A DNA stretch of 64,000 nucleotides from Batillaria attramentaria (lineage: Eukaryota; Mollusca; Gastropoda; Batillariidae): positions 954,001 to 1,018,000 of the forward strand of contig JACVVK020000212.1 in assembly GCA_018292915.2 (NCBI GenBank). Direction: 5' to 3'. The position numbers and the translations under genes are program-made. Below, one piece after another: positions 23,928 to 32,754 of the stretch; positions within the stretch are counted from its first letter, which is position 1, and every line of letters starts with the position of its first letter. The notes below the pieces were generated by a model. That model had not been told where the DNA came from. It saw nothing but the letters and a program-made list of their open reading frames with translations, and did not search any database.

Positions 23928-25545
23928 GCACGCACGCACGCACTGTACCTGCTTTGTGTCCCGCAGAAAGATATTAGAAATAGGAAAATGCGGAGATCGA
24001 GGCGAGGGGAATGAGTATCAAAACCTAAAGTTTGGCGTTCTTATATCTTTATATGATATATATGCGTATGTTTGAAGAGAGAATATTACGTGGTGCAAAC
24101 GGACGTTAAATTTCTAAACACCCACGAACCCACCCTTGAAGAGAGAATGACTGCAGAAAGTGACGTTCAGCAATAGGCATGGGTTGCATCCCTTTTTATG
24201 AAGCTTGGTAGGTTGCTTGGTTGGGGGTGGGGGGGGGGTACCGTCTTTTCCTTCCACATAACAGTGATCTATAAACATGAAGAAAAAGGCAACACGTCTG
24301 GTTGAGCCCCCGACCGGGCATTGTTAAGTCGATGCCTGAACAGCTGGGCTGTCATAGTCCTGGCTTCCCCATACTTGCTACCAATGAAATAAAAACAGAA
24401 ACTCGTTTCAGCAAGGAACCATGAATTACATGGCCGAACTTGGGGAGTTCGTGTGCGTGGGGGGAGGGCATTCTTTTTGGTGCTCAAGCACCCACCTTCC
24501 CCCCAAAATAAAAAGTAATCAAAAATAAGCTGTGCTGTCGCCCACCCTCCTCCTCCCCATACCCCTCCCCTTCCCCCAGGGTCCAAACACCGCTGAGCGA
24601 AAAATCGAACCTCCGTCAACACCCTGTTGAGAGAATAATCGAGCATCTGGCTCCACACCGCCCCCCCCCCCCCACCCCACCTCACCCTCTCTCCCCCACC
24701 CTCTGCTCCGTCCCAGAGCCAAATATCGAGCATCTGACCCCCCCCCCCCCCCTCCCCCGACCCTTTCTAAAATCGGCAATTGTGTGAATTGTTACTTTTG
24801 TTTGTTTGCTGCTTCTTTGTTTTGTTTTTCGTTATGTTTGTCACTGTACGTCTTACAACTGCAGGTTATACGACTACTATAAAATACGCGTACCCTTCGG
24901 CCCACTCCACCGATGAACATACCTAGGTACAGGATCTCTATGTCCCACTTCACAGATTTACATAACTAGGTACAAGATCTCTGTGGCCCACTCCAAAGAT
25001 TTACATAACTAGGTACAAGATCTCTGTGGCCCACTCCACAAATTTACATAACTAGGTACAATATCTATATGACCCACTCCACAAATTTACATAACTAGGT
25101 ACAATATCTATATGACCCACTCCACAGATTTACATACCTTGGTACAAGATCTCTATGACCCACTCATGTTGTTAACATGCATGGGCAGATTCCAGTTGTT
25201 TCCGTTTCGTTTCCGTTGTCTTTGCAGAACCGGTTTTGCTGATCGAGTCCGTTATGAAAATGGCAATGTAACTGTACACAGTGTGCATGTATTTCAGGGG
25301 CCAGCCTGTACTATCATCGCGACACGCCTTTCACAACACACGACGCTGATCATGACGCGTGCTCTGGTAACTGTGCGGTATCTCAACACGGCGCCTGGTG
25401 GTTCGCCTGCTGCGCCTACGCACACTTGAACGGCGAGTACATGACCAACAGCACCGCATCTCGTGCGATGGGCGTCTACTGGTATTACTGGAAGGGTTAT
25501 ACCTATTCCCTTAAGTTTTCGGAGATAAAACTGAAGCGAATGTAA
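12966..25545 (+). CDS. Gene A: secreted PAN-fibrinogen-related (FREP-like) lectin, five exons
   Basis: Exons at 12966-13272, 13867-13898, 14453-14549, 23689-23859 and 25298-25545 join in phase to 855 nt, 284 residues plus stop. Every intron is GT-AG. Residues 1-17 form a signal peptide. Cys37, 50, 54, 60 and 74 fit a PAN/apple-like domain. Residues 103-284 are a fibrinogen-related domain: [38 protein letters not shown], an acidic Ca-site-like HDADHD (217-222), and [11 protein letters not shown] with Cys228/Cys240 in the usual C-x11-C pair, then LNGEY and KFSEIKL. FReDs bind acetylated sugars and other ligands, and mollusc FREPs are implicated in immune recognition; that role is inferred here. 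The FReD lacks the usual first 35-40 residues. Gene A has three cysteines (106, 170, 224) and three N-glycosylation sequons (158, 195, 253) that gene B lacks. Confidence 0.92.
13433..13530 (+). mobile_element. Retroposon 3' tail in intron 1 of gene A
   Basis: CCCGAAAGGGACCAATAAAG followed by TATTTTGAATTGAATTG looks like a retroposon 3' end with an AATAAA and a TTGAA-type tail. It is present at the same intron position in gene B (39725-39825). A second tail-like segment with TGTAAAATAAAGTCAAG follows at about 13595. If functional, the AATAAA could cause premature polyadenylation after exon 1. Confidence 0.5.
13867..13898 (+). CDS. Gene A exon 2: 32-nt micro-exon, start of FReD
   Basis: Preceded by a pyrimidine tract and TTTCAG, followed by GTAAGT. 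Completes Val103 and encodes [10 protein letters not shown], the conserved Cys-Asp...GW segment of FReDs. Gene B has the same 32-nt exon at 40170-40201 with one change, Cys106 to Gly. Confidence 0.88.
13903..14150. repeat. Minisatellite in intron 2 of gene A
   Basis: Tandem variants of a unit such as GGTTTATGTTGAAGACTGG alternating with TTAATGATGGCTGGATG. Gene B has a shorter array at 40206-40370, so the array has changed length since duplication. Confidence 0.8.
14453..14549 (+). CDS. Gene A exon 3: FReD core
   Basis: Acceptor TTCCAG, donor GTGAGC, starting in phase 0 and ending in phase 1. Encodes [19 protein letters not shown] and NCTGEFWL, diagnostic of fibrinogen C-terminal domains. Asn138 is in an NCT sequon shared with gene B. 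The only difference from gene B is Phe143 to Val. Confidence 0.92.
14828..17057 (-). pseudogene. Minus-strand LINE ORF2 (endonuclease and RT), 3'-truncated
   Basis: Reading the minus strand from 17057: APE-type endonuclease start ([41 protein letters not shown]), then a frameshifted remainder (near 16420-16200), then RT segments [26 protein letters not shown] and [20 protein letters not shown], a frameshift near 15285, [47 protein letters not shown] and [12 protein letters not shown]. It stops abruptly around PLHLGLGS at about 14855, where gene A intron sequence resumes. The thumb and C-terminal regions are absent. The protein is non-functional because of several frameshifts and the missing end. 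Confidence 0.85.
17058..18454. other. Nested sequence between LINE ORFs, unassigned
   Basis: It includes a (CT)n run at 17631-17647 and alternating GC/CA tracts at 17655-17714. Frames are short and without motifs. It may include LINE inter-ORF spacer and one or more unrecognised insertions. Confidence 0.4.
18455..19329. mobile_element. Element with about 42-bp terminal inverted repeats
   Basis: GGGACAACGCGAAGAGTTGT and the bases after it at 18455-18496 are the reverse complement of 19287-19329 with one mismatch and one single-base indel over 42 positions. The inner ends read GGATGCGCGC on both sides. This is a typical non-autonomous DNA transposon layout. No open frame inside resembles a transposase, and I cannot identify a target duplication, so the superfamily is unknown. 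Confidence 0.6.
19360..20930. mobile_element. Palindrome-ended repeat, copy 1
   Basis: 20138-20930 is the reverse complement of 55306-56095, including landmarks GGGCGATAACTC, CGGGCCCGGACACAATTC, an internal (CA)n/(GT)n and TCATCGATGCTGGCATGTA on the opposite strand. One end of both copies is a hairpin: ATGTTGTTTCCAT, four bases, ATGGAAACAACAT (20890-20919 and 55308-55337). 19375-19450 also matches 58510-58580 inverted, suggesting the repeat extends that far and that the second copy was split by later insertions. Confidence 0.55.
21282..23459 (-). pseudogene. Minus-strand LINE ORF1: coiled coil plus SGNH esterase
   Basis: Three overlapping minus-strand frames make one ORF1 with two frameshifts. 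The N-terminus is Ser/Thr/Pro-rich (23459-23103). Then a coiled coil ([40 protein letters not shown]) runs to about 22700. A shift in a C-run near 22750 leads into a 529-codon frame with an SGNH-hydrolase core: [11 protein letters not shown] (block I), [20 protein letters not shown] and [15 protein letters not shown] (catalytic Asp/His block). A His/Arg/Gln-rich tail follows. Esterase-type ORF1 proteins are known from CR1/L2-group LINEs; coiled coils there serve trimerisation and RNA binding. This copy is broken by the shifts. Confidence 0.82.
23633..23649 (-). promoter_or_regulatory. YY1-like site at the LINE 5' terminus
   Basis: On the minus strand the LINE begins CTTCCAAGATGGCCGCCGGG. AAGATGGC plus GCC is the core recognised by YY1, and the same kind of motif lies at the start of mammalian L1 5' UTRs, where it fixes the transcription start. 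It sits exactly where LINE sequence ends against the intron's GA tract. The function here is inferred. Confidence 0.5.
23689..23859 (+). CDS. Gene A exon 4: FReD middle
   Basis: Acceptor TTTGCAG, donor GTATGC, phase 1 in and out, 171 nt. Encodes [20 protein letters not shown] through [12 protein letters not shown]. It has seven replacements and one synonymous change relative to gene B, including loss or gain of Cys170 and the sequons at 158 and 195. A (CA)n array starts a few bases into the following intron. Confidence 0.92.
23866..23942. repeat. (CA)n(CG/CACG)n microsatellite abutting the exon 4 donor
   Basis: It begins about six bases after the splice donor of exon 4. Gene B has the same array at 41401-41465, of different length and with a GCGCGC end. 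Confidence 0.95.
24092..24136 (+). mobile_element. SINE 3' tail fragment in intron 4 of gene A
   Basis: ACGTGGTGCAAACGGACGTTAA followed by CACCCACGAACCCACCC is the end of the tRNA-SINE family. The paralogous fragment is at 41626-41671. Confidence 0.6.
24281..24365 (-). mobile_element. Degenerate tRNA-like head in intron 4 of gene A
   Basis: On the minus strand an A-box-like TAGCCCAGCTG...CAGGCAT segment is clearer in gene B (41825-41915), followed by a B-box-like AATCCCCGG. It looks like a decayed tRNA-derived sequence shared by both genes, not a functional tRNA. Confidence 0.35.
24893..25165. repeat. 45-bp tandem repeat in intron 4 of gene A
   Basis: About six copies of a unit like CCCACTCCACAGATTTACAT followed by AACTAGGTACAAGATCTCTGTGG. 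Gene B has one unit at about 42296-42350, so the array expanded in A or contracted in B. Confidence 0.88.
25298..25545 (+). CDS. Gene A exon 5: FReD C-terminus with binding region
   Basis: Acceptor ATTTCAG, stop TAA at 25543-25545. Encodes residues 203-284: [53 protein letters not shown]. All 17 codon differences from gene B are replacements and none is synonymous. They cluster after the acidic Ca-site-like loop and around the WW and YW segments, where FReD ligand pockets lie in characterised family members. Confidence 0.92.
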
Positions 25546-25725
25546 TCGGTACACTATTTAATTCAGGCCGTTAAAATCTCCACCTAGTTTATTCGTGTTG
25601 ATTAAGTAAACAGCAAAAAAGAAAACAGAACAAACAAACAAACAAACAAAGAAAACAGCACAGAACAACAAAAGAGAGAAAACGGGAACTGATAGTGTTA
25701 TTGACAATCGCTTTTGTTTTAAATT

Positions 25726-25769
<44 letters not shown>

Positions 25770-25829
25770 CAACAAAAGAGAGAAAACGGGAACTGATAGT
25801 GTTATTGACGATCGCTTTTGTTTTGAATT

Positions 25830-25883
<54 letters not shown>

Positions 25884-25915
25884 GCAAAAGGCAAACGTGA
25901 ACATGTTATCTAAAA

Positions 25916-25921
25916 AATAAA
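25916..25921 (+). promoter_or_regulatory. Candidate poly(A) signal, gene A
   Basis: AATAAA about 370 bases after the stop codon, conserved downstream of gene B at 42990-42995. The 3' UTR would then contain the CA arrays. No transcript evidence is available. Confidence 0.35.
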
Positions 25922-26880
25922 TTCATGTTTATTTTGGTAACACATGGAGGAAAATCACAAAGAATGCTATCTAATTAATTACGAAGTGAAAAACTTGACT
26001 ATCAAACCTTGAACAACTGACTTAAATTGTTTAAGATGCTAACCTAGCATTTAGTCTTAAGGTTGTTCGTCCCTTGACGAAAATTATGTCAGACAAACTA
26101 TTGCCTCTGTCTGGTAACCGTTCTAAAGTAGAGTCATTCAAACCACAAAGGCACTGTTGACATTAGAGTCGGGTTACACTTTAAAAAGACATAAAACCAT
26201 ACCTACAATTAGCTTTTCATTTGATATTTTTGGGTAAAAATGCTTTTTGTGTTATAAACAAACAAAATGTAATATTGTGTCACGTCTTTGCTTTTAACGC
26301 CACAGTTTCAGTGTTTCTTTATGCACTTGGAAGTGGCACACTTTGTATTGTGACTTTTTCAATTGTGTGTACATTCTACTGCACATTTTGATGTACGTCT
26401 TTACGGCCTACATTCATTAAAAGCAGTTCATGATTCAATTTTGTTTGGCAAGATTTCATTCTAAATTCAAAACTTCAGCTATTTGCAACGCACTATCTTA
26501 TCAAGCCAGCAACCAAATACTACCACAGCAACTGTTAAAAAAACGGAAACATTCAAAATAAGAACTGCTACTACATTTTTTGCATTTGTGTTGTAATTTG
26601 TTTATAATAATATGCATATTGGTGACTTTCTAAGCATGACATATACTACATGAAGTTAACAGTCGATCGTTTACAAACAGTAAATACGGTCAGGTGACAC
26701 TTTATACAGACAGACATTCCTGAGCTTGTAATGTAAAACCGTGTCACTGTTTGGGTTTGTGCTTGGAAGAGACACAACACTGTGTACAGTATACAAGAGG
26801 TTAAAAACCTGGAATTTCCTGTCCAATATGAAACACAAGTTATTTTGCACTATTTTCACCATGTGATTTTCATGTATCGA

Positions 26881-27147
26881 CTGTTTGTGTACATTACGGT
26901 ACCCTGTTTGTCTACATTACGGTACCCTGTTTGTACATTACAGTACCCTGTTCGTGTACATTACAGTACCCTGCTTGTGTCCATTATAGTACCCTCTTTG
27001 TACACATTACAGTATCCTGTTTGTGTAAATTACAGTAACCTGTTTGTGTACATTACAGTACCCTCTTTGTACACATTACAGTATCCTGTTTGTGTACATT
27101 ACAGTAACCTGTTTGTGTACATTACGGTACCCTGTTTGGTACACGTA
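26881..27147 (+). repeat. 23-bp minisatellite, about 11 units (flank A)
   Basis: Unit TTTGTGTACATTACAGTACC CTG with variants (CTTTG, GTAAC). The array always ends in the same flank, TTTGGTACACGTACATTTATC. The unit length is not a multiple of three, so all three frames stay open and give gene-like but meaningless peptides. Confidence 0.92.
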
Positions 27148-27664
27148 CATTTATCCACCGTCTGCAGGCGGTACCAGCACTTCATGACTTAAATGTTGTG
27201 ATTTACTTCATTCACAATTAATAATGTCAGCCTTTTGCACCTGACTGTATTATCAAACCAGCCAGCAAAAATAATCATACCGTACTAATTGTGCAAAAAC
27301 AAAAACATTCGAAAGTCAGAACAGCAATATTCTGCTTTACGTTTCACTGGTACGTTTTTATCATGATGTGATCAGGTCCTAGACAAGACTTGTACTACTT
27401 GAAATTAACAGTCAACGGTATCGAGTCGAGTTTCACTTTAAATAAAACCAAAACAAAAGAAAAATCAGATTTCTTAGGTCGTAGTGAAAACCGGATCTAT
27501 TTGTAACCAACTCGTCATGTAACCATTTTGGCGTTTTAAATAAAAGAAAACCAGCATGTTTCACGTGCTTTCTTTTGTTAGCCATAATTTTCATTGTTGT
27601 GGGCTTGAATAAAATTGTGGAAAATGATGTTTGTTTGTTTTGTATTTTGTTGTTTTGTTTGAGG

Positions 27665-27713
<49 letters not shown>

Positions 27714-28935
27714 TTCTATCAACCACCTGCTAGTCAAAATCAAAGTCAAAAGTCAAAGGCAAATGTATTTTCCGATCCTCTAAGGGCAAAAAAGGAAGCA
27801 AACATATACATACGTTACAGCCACATGCGGCATCATTTTTACACAAACGTTAACACTGCGCTCACAAAGGAACAGTACTAATACAACCACACAGATTTAC
27901 CATGCACGTAATCCATTACAAACAATATTAACAATAGACAAACACTAAAGAAAGGGGAAAACTGAAATTACAGAAAAATTATTCTACTGTCTAGCAATTT
28001 ACAATACAGATTTATTAGTGAGAGGCTGTATCGAATCATGTCATTCGTTGACACTCAGGTTAGGGCGGGATTATATAGTGGTGGGGCCTACCGGCAGTTT
28101 ACAGTCCTCTCTGATTTTTGTTTTTCATAAACATAAGTCATAATCCGGTCAGGATTTCGGCATCATTTCAAGGAGATAAAGAAGACACAGAACTCGTTAT
28201 ACTGTTTGCCATGATAATGATTTTTTTTTTTTTTGCGAGTGCGAGCTTTACCTTTTTCATCTGGTCATGGTTGCGTGGAAAGAAGTATCAGAACAAACCA
28301 CCGGTATGTACCTTTGTTTGAAACTCATTGCACTACACGCGTCTCCCTATTCTGATCGATATTCTAATTTTCACAGACAGCGATGTACAGTTGTCTCCCG
28401 TGTTCTATGAATGGTTTGGCTGCTGCTGTATGACGTAACGCCGTAACCGAGGTGCTAGTTTCCCCGGCCATCGAAAGAATTTGGGTTCGAATGCCCGGTA
28501 ACTGGTTGAATATACTCGGTTAATTAATTTTCGTCCATTAGGAATGCCACTTGTAGGACAGTTAACAACAAACATGATACAATTCGATTTTATGCTTGTA
28601 ATTCAGTCATCTATGGGAAAACTAGTGTGGGTTTTCAATAGTAACTGATTCAGGACAGTCTATCCGTGACATCCACAAAACAAGCGTTTAGAATACGAAT
28701 GGTACCGCGGGTAGGTACTCGCTGGAAATAGTCCCCGCTTGGCAAGTTCTTCCTCGCACACGTTGACAGTATGTTGTCAGCACGCCCCGCTAATTACCTG
28801 GCAGTGCCCATATTTAGAGCAGATGTCCCAAATGCTTGCATGCTGCGAGAGATGTTCAGCTGCCTGGGGCTACTCATCCATAAAAAATTGGAGAAACAGC
28901 TTCAGGGGATGGGGCCATTCCTCCTTGTTTTATTT

Positions 28936-29517
28936 CAATTGTTATGTTCTCGACAGCTCATCCTACGGTTGGGTCCCACGCTGTCATTCGTACAGACTTT
29001 ACGTCCGCAACAAACGGAAAAAAACAAACTGAAACAGATATGCAACGTTGACAGATGTGTACACCAAACGACTATGTCTCTTGATAAATTCCTTTTGAAA
29101 TGGGTACCACATATATAGTGATTTAGCTGAGTGATCAATTCCAATGTTCTATCAAGTTAAAGTACCGAATATTTTGCCATACTGCTACAAGCTGACCATG
29201 TTCTTTGACGAAGGTAATATATAATTATGTGCTTTCCTCTTTTACTGTATCCAAATCTTTGCCTGAATTAACAAACAAAACAAACAGACTCGTTTTCGGT
29301 GCCTGTCTCGCCTTCGTGTACACACGCACGCACGTATCAAGTGTGCACGTGAAAACTCCCATGTTCATCTTTCGGAGAAGAGCAAGCTGTGACCGGTGGC
29401 ATGGTAAACAGAAATAATATATGTCGGTTCAGAATTCGGGATCTAGATAATCGAATTTGTGGGGTTTATCACGCGGCTGTTCTATTTATAGTGACCTTTA
29501 CGTTCCTGGAGCTCTTA
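28936..29517. other. Spacer, partly shared with 60150-60200
   Basis: The region from the end of flank A to the SINE tail. A short match, GCTCATCCTACG(G/T)TGGGTCCCA, recurs near 60178. The short frames show no domain motifs. Confidence 0.4.
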
Positions 29518-29592
29518 TCGTTGCCCCGTCTTTGATATCACCCTTACGTGGTGGAAAAGGACGTTAAACTCCTAAACACCCATCCGCCCACC
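29518..29592 (+). mobile_element. 5'-truncated SINE
   Basis: Starts at TCGTTGCCCCGTCTTTGATA and ends in GGACGTTAAACTCC plus CACCCATCCGCCCACCC. It is the 3' half of the family at 9201, without the tRNA head. Confidence 0.85.
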
Positions 29593-30624
29593 CTCTGATC
29601 ATAAAAGAAATTAATTTTGGGATTTTGACACCCCAAAGTCCCGTTTTTTTTGTTTGTTTTTTTCAAGGCAGTCTGAAAAAGGTGTCTTGTTTTCACCATA
29701 TATGCTGCACACGGCTCACGTTCTAATTATATGGGTTTGTGATGTTTTTTGGGTGGTGTTTCTGGCAGTCGCGTTGGCAGTCAGGGCCCGCATGTAAAAG
29801 TCGGGGTTAGGGAGTTTAGCCCCGGGTTAGAGTCTAACCTCGAACTGAACTAGCTCTAGGTTTTTGGGTTTTTTAAACTCAGGAAGCGGGTCCATTCCAG
29901 CAAGGTGCCTTTGCCGATATACAGTCGAACACGCTTAAGTCGAATTCGCAGGGGAAATGGATTTTTGTTCGACGTATCCGAAGTTTGACTTATCCGTGAC
30001 GACGGATAAGGTCGAATTTCGACTCTAGCTTCGAGTTAAGCGAGTTGCACCTTTTCACCCCCTGATTCGGTTTGGAAACTGAAATTTATTTTCCCTGGTC
30101 AACATGAGCTTACTGCTGCTGCGTTGGTATAGTTCGCCCCCTTTTGTTATTTGCACCTGCTGTAAATGCACTGCGACCGTCTAAACAACATAGTGATTGC
30201 ACCATTACCACAAGGTAACCCCAACCCTAAATCTAAACCTAACCCTATACCGATATAAGCAGGCGAACTCTACTAAACGAGTGTGGATGCGTTTGAATAG
30301 TTTGCCCAGTACGGCCCAGGGGTGCGAACTATACTGAGCCTTACTGCTAGGATTTGTTACATTCAATACGCTCGTGTAAGCTGCCGTGTCATCGAATTTC
30401 CGTAGCTATTTTGTTCACTTTCAGTTCAGAGTATTGGCTTGGTCTTACCATAGTCACACATGCAAGGCAGAGGAAGGAGAAAGCCAAGTTTTTCTGATGG
30501 CTGTTTCGTTCTGACATGAAAGCTGCCTGGCACCAAACGGTGATAAGTTTCCAGCTTATGTTTTTTTTGTTTTCTACTTTCACTGACTCTTATTCTGCTT
30601 GTAAGATCAGCAGCGTTATCTGTG

Positions 30625-30660
30625 CGCGCGCGCGCGCGTGTGTGTGTGCGCGCACGCGCG
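30625..30660. repeat. Alternating purine-pyrimidine (GC)n(GT)n(GC)n tract
   Basis: About 36 bases of strictly alternating CG/TG/CA, a candidate Z-DNA former. Confidence 0.8.
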
Positions 30661-30776
30661 TTCGCAGTCATATGATCGCATGTGCTCAATAAATTCTAGT
30701 ACAACGTCATATAAACACACGCAGTCAAACAGCAGAAAGATCCAACTCTACCGGCACCAACCGGCAAACTCTCTCT

Positions 30777-30781
30777 CTCTT

Positions 30782-30842
<61 letters not shown>
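30777..30842. repeat. (CT)n(CA)n compound microsatellite
   Basis: A CT run followed by a CA run shortly before the Harbinger left end. Confidence 0.95.
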
Positions 30843-30843
<1 letters not shown>

Positions 30844-31331
30844 TTCACACACCAGGAATAACTCACTGCTTACCCTTCAAATCCGACAGCAAACCACCTT
30901 CTTAACACTGGCGACAGAAAACCTCAGAGACCAGGGGCCGTGGTCACGACGCGAACGCAAATTTCTTTGCGCAAATGGGTTGCGGATCGTAAGTTCGTAC
31001 GTGGCTACGTGAAAACTATCTCTTCCGCTAGTTGGCCGGTCACGACTCACGACGCGCACTTACTGGAAACGGTGTCACGTACGGGTTATTTTTAGATAGG
31101 TGTGGGACCCCTGGGATTCCCACGGAAAACACCATCACTTGACCTGCACAAATTCTCCTTCCAGCGTGAAGCGTGAAAGAGTAGAGCGGGTGTGTTCAGT
31201 ACGCGTTCACTACAGAATTTTTGATCGAGTCATGTTTATCTGCCGTAGCGTCAGGTTAAATGCGTGGCATGTATGTGGAGAGTGTGATCAGGAGAGCATG
31301 CAGGTCGCATATAGACCGCTCCCTAGCAGTC

Positions 31332-31335
31332 TCTT

Positions 31336-31385
<50 letters not shown>

Positions 31386-31638
31386 GTGTGCATCCTACAA
31401 ACAACTATGAATGATTAAAGACAAACCTTTCAAACAGCTAGGCCATTGGTGATGAAGCATCGATCTCTGTATATACAATATTTGATTTATATTGTTTAGT
31501 GTGGCCGGAGGTTACTGGTCATCAGTATGCATTGCTTGATAACTTCCACCTAGCCGTCGATGGCCATTACTCATGTATGACTTTAACATGTCATTTTATA
31601 CCCTCTAGACAGGGTATGCAAAACGTATGCTATTTTTG

Positions 31639-31684
<46 letters not shown>

Positions 31685-31886
31685 TTTCTTATATTGCAAT
31701 TTTTTTTTTTTTTAATTTACTCATGTGTATTTTTTCCACCGTTCATAGTCTTTTCTTTAGTCATTTTGTAGTGCCTTTTTTTTTTTTTGTGTAGCAACGG
31801 CTGATTGAAAACTGACCAATGTATGGCCAAATCTTTTCCGTTGTAAAATAAAGTTCGTTCGTTCGTTCGTTCGTTCGTTCTCTATC
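31332..31886 (+). mobile_element. Retroposon with (TTCG)n tail nested in Harbinger copy 1
   Basis: Harbinger copy 2 reads GCAGTCTCTATCTCAACATT without interruption (about 57397). In copy 1 the same site is split, with (CT)n(CA)n, about 250 bases of unique sequence, (GT)n, TAGCAACGGCTGATTGAAAAC and AATAAAGTTCG repeats between. The 3' end matches the retroposon at 3844-4110. The target duplication is about TCTCT. Confidence 0.65.
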
Positions 31887-32385
31887 GGCTCAACATTGGA
31901 CAGACTACAACCAGTAGAAGCATTTACTGCACGTACAAACCGTATGTAGCAGGCTCACTGGCAAGAAAACCAACGGAATGAACCTCAATCAAAGAACAAC
32001 GAAAAACGAAAGAGGAGAGGATAACAACAACATCAACAAAACTCTCCACATACATGCCACGCATTTAACCTGACTTGCTACGGCAGAGAAACATGACTCG
32101 ACCATAACTCTGAATTCGGAACCCGCACATTTCGGGTCCACAACACAATGAACTTGAACTTGATGGGACCTGCATTGACAGGCATACGATCAAAACGGTG
32201 GTGGCTGATCAGTGAGGACTGACCGAGTGCGTTCAGCACTGAACTAGTCCGAAACACACACAACAAATGTTAACAACAACAAAGGAAACAAATCAACCCA
32301 CGATGTTTGTACAGCCGGCCATACAGGCCTTTGCATTGCAGGGTGCGTAGTGAACTGAACGCGCCCCCTCTACACTCAAGTCGTC

Positions 32386-32664
32386 CTACAGCAGATCGCA
32401 CAATTCCTGCAGGTCTCTCCTCCTAAATCTAAACCTTTGAAGCATGTCCACATCGTCGTACAAGTCAAAAGGGTTAGTACGATCGCGGAACACCCTTTCC
32501 CGTCGCAATGCTTTTCTCATTTGCAGTTTAGGTAAATCAAGCGGGCTGCGGCCATTTTTCAGATTTACGCAAAGGCTACGGCACCTTTCCGACACCCTCC
32601 TAGGTGGTGTACAATATGCAAGGGTTTCCGAGCGGCCGTAACTCTGCGCAAACGTCATGACCAC
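32386..32664 (-). pseudogene. Harbinger transposase N-terminus (truncated)
   Basis: The minus-strand frame of 92 residues ends RRERVFRDRTNPFDLYDDVD, MLQRFRFRRRDLQELCDLL. This resembles the conserved N-terminal segment of HARBI1-like nucleases (R-x-R-x-D-P...L...F..RF), which precedes the DDE domain. The frame stops there and no DDE region follows. The second Harbinger copy carries the same truncated frame at 57900-58187, so the truncation predates their spread. Confidence 0.75.
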
Positions 32665-32754
32665 CCAATTTTATCACAAGTCGTAAGTTACGGACCCTCA
32701 CGTGCGTAAATCGGTGGCGGAAAAGTTACGAACGCGTCGTGACCACGGCCCCAG

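Larger units (their letters stand above)
25546..28935 (+). repeat. 3' flank of gene A
   Basis: Parallel to 42728-47110 downstream of gene B. It lacks the roughly 1.36-kb block present in B at 43155-44512. A 100-base segment with CACACA ends is tandemly doubled here (25665-25766 and 25767-25882) but single in B. It includes the 23-bp minisatellite (26881-27147), a (GT)n array (27666-27711) and the landmarks CTATCAACCACCTGC and GGTCATGGTTGCGTGGAAAG. Confidence 0.75.
30935..32751 (-). mobile_element. PIF/Harbinger transposon, copy 1
   Basis: The ends are GGGCCGTGGTCACGACGCG (left) and its exact reverse complement (right, ending CGTCGTGACCACGGCCC), each abutted by CAG (30932-30934 and 32752-32754). 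Three-base target duplications are typical of PIF/Harbinger. A minus-strand frame near the right end encodes the start of a Harbinger nuclease. The rest of the catalytic domain is absent, so the copy is non-autonomous. A 555-base insertion distinguishes it from copy 2 (57022-58259). Confidence 0.85.

Noticed and set aside
30220..30250. Telomere-like AACCCTAA segments
   Set aside because: Only two or three imperfect units within ordinary sequence; not a telomeric array.
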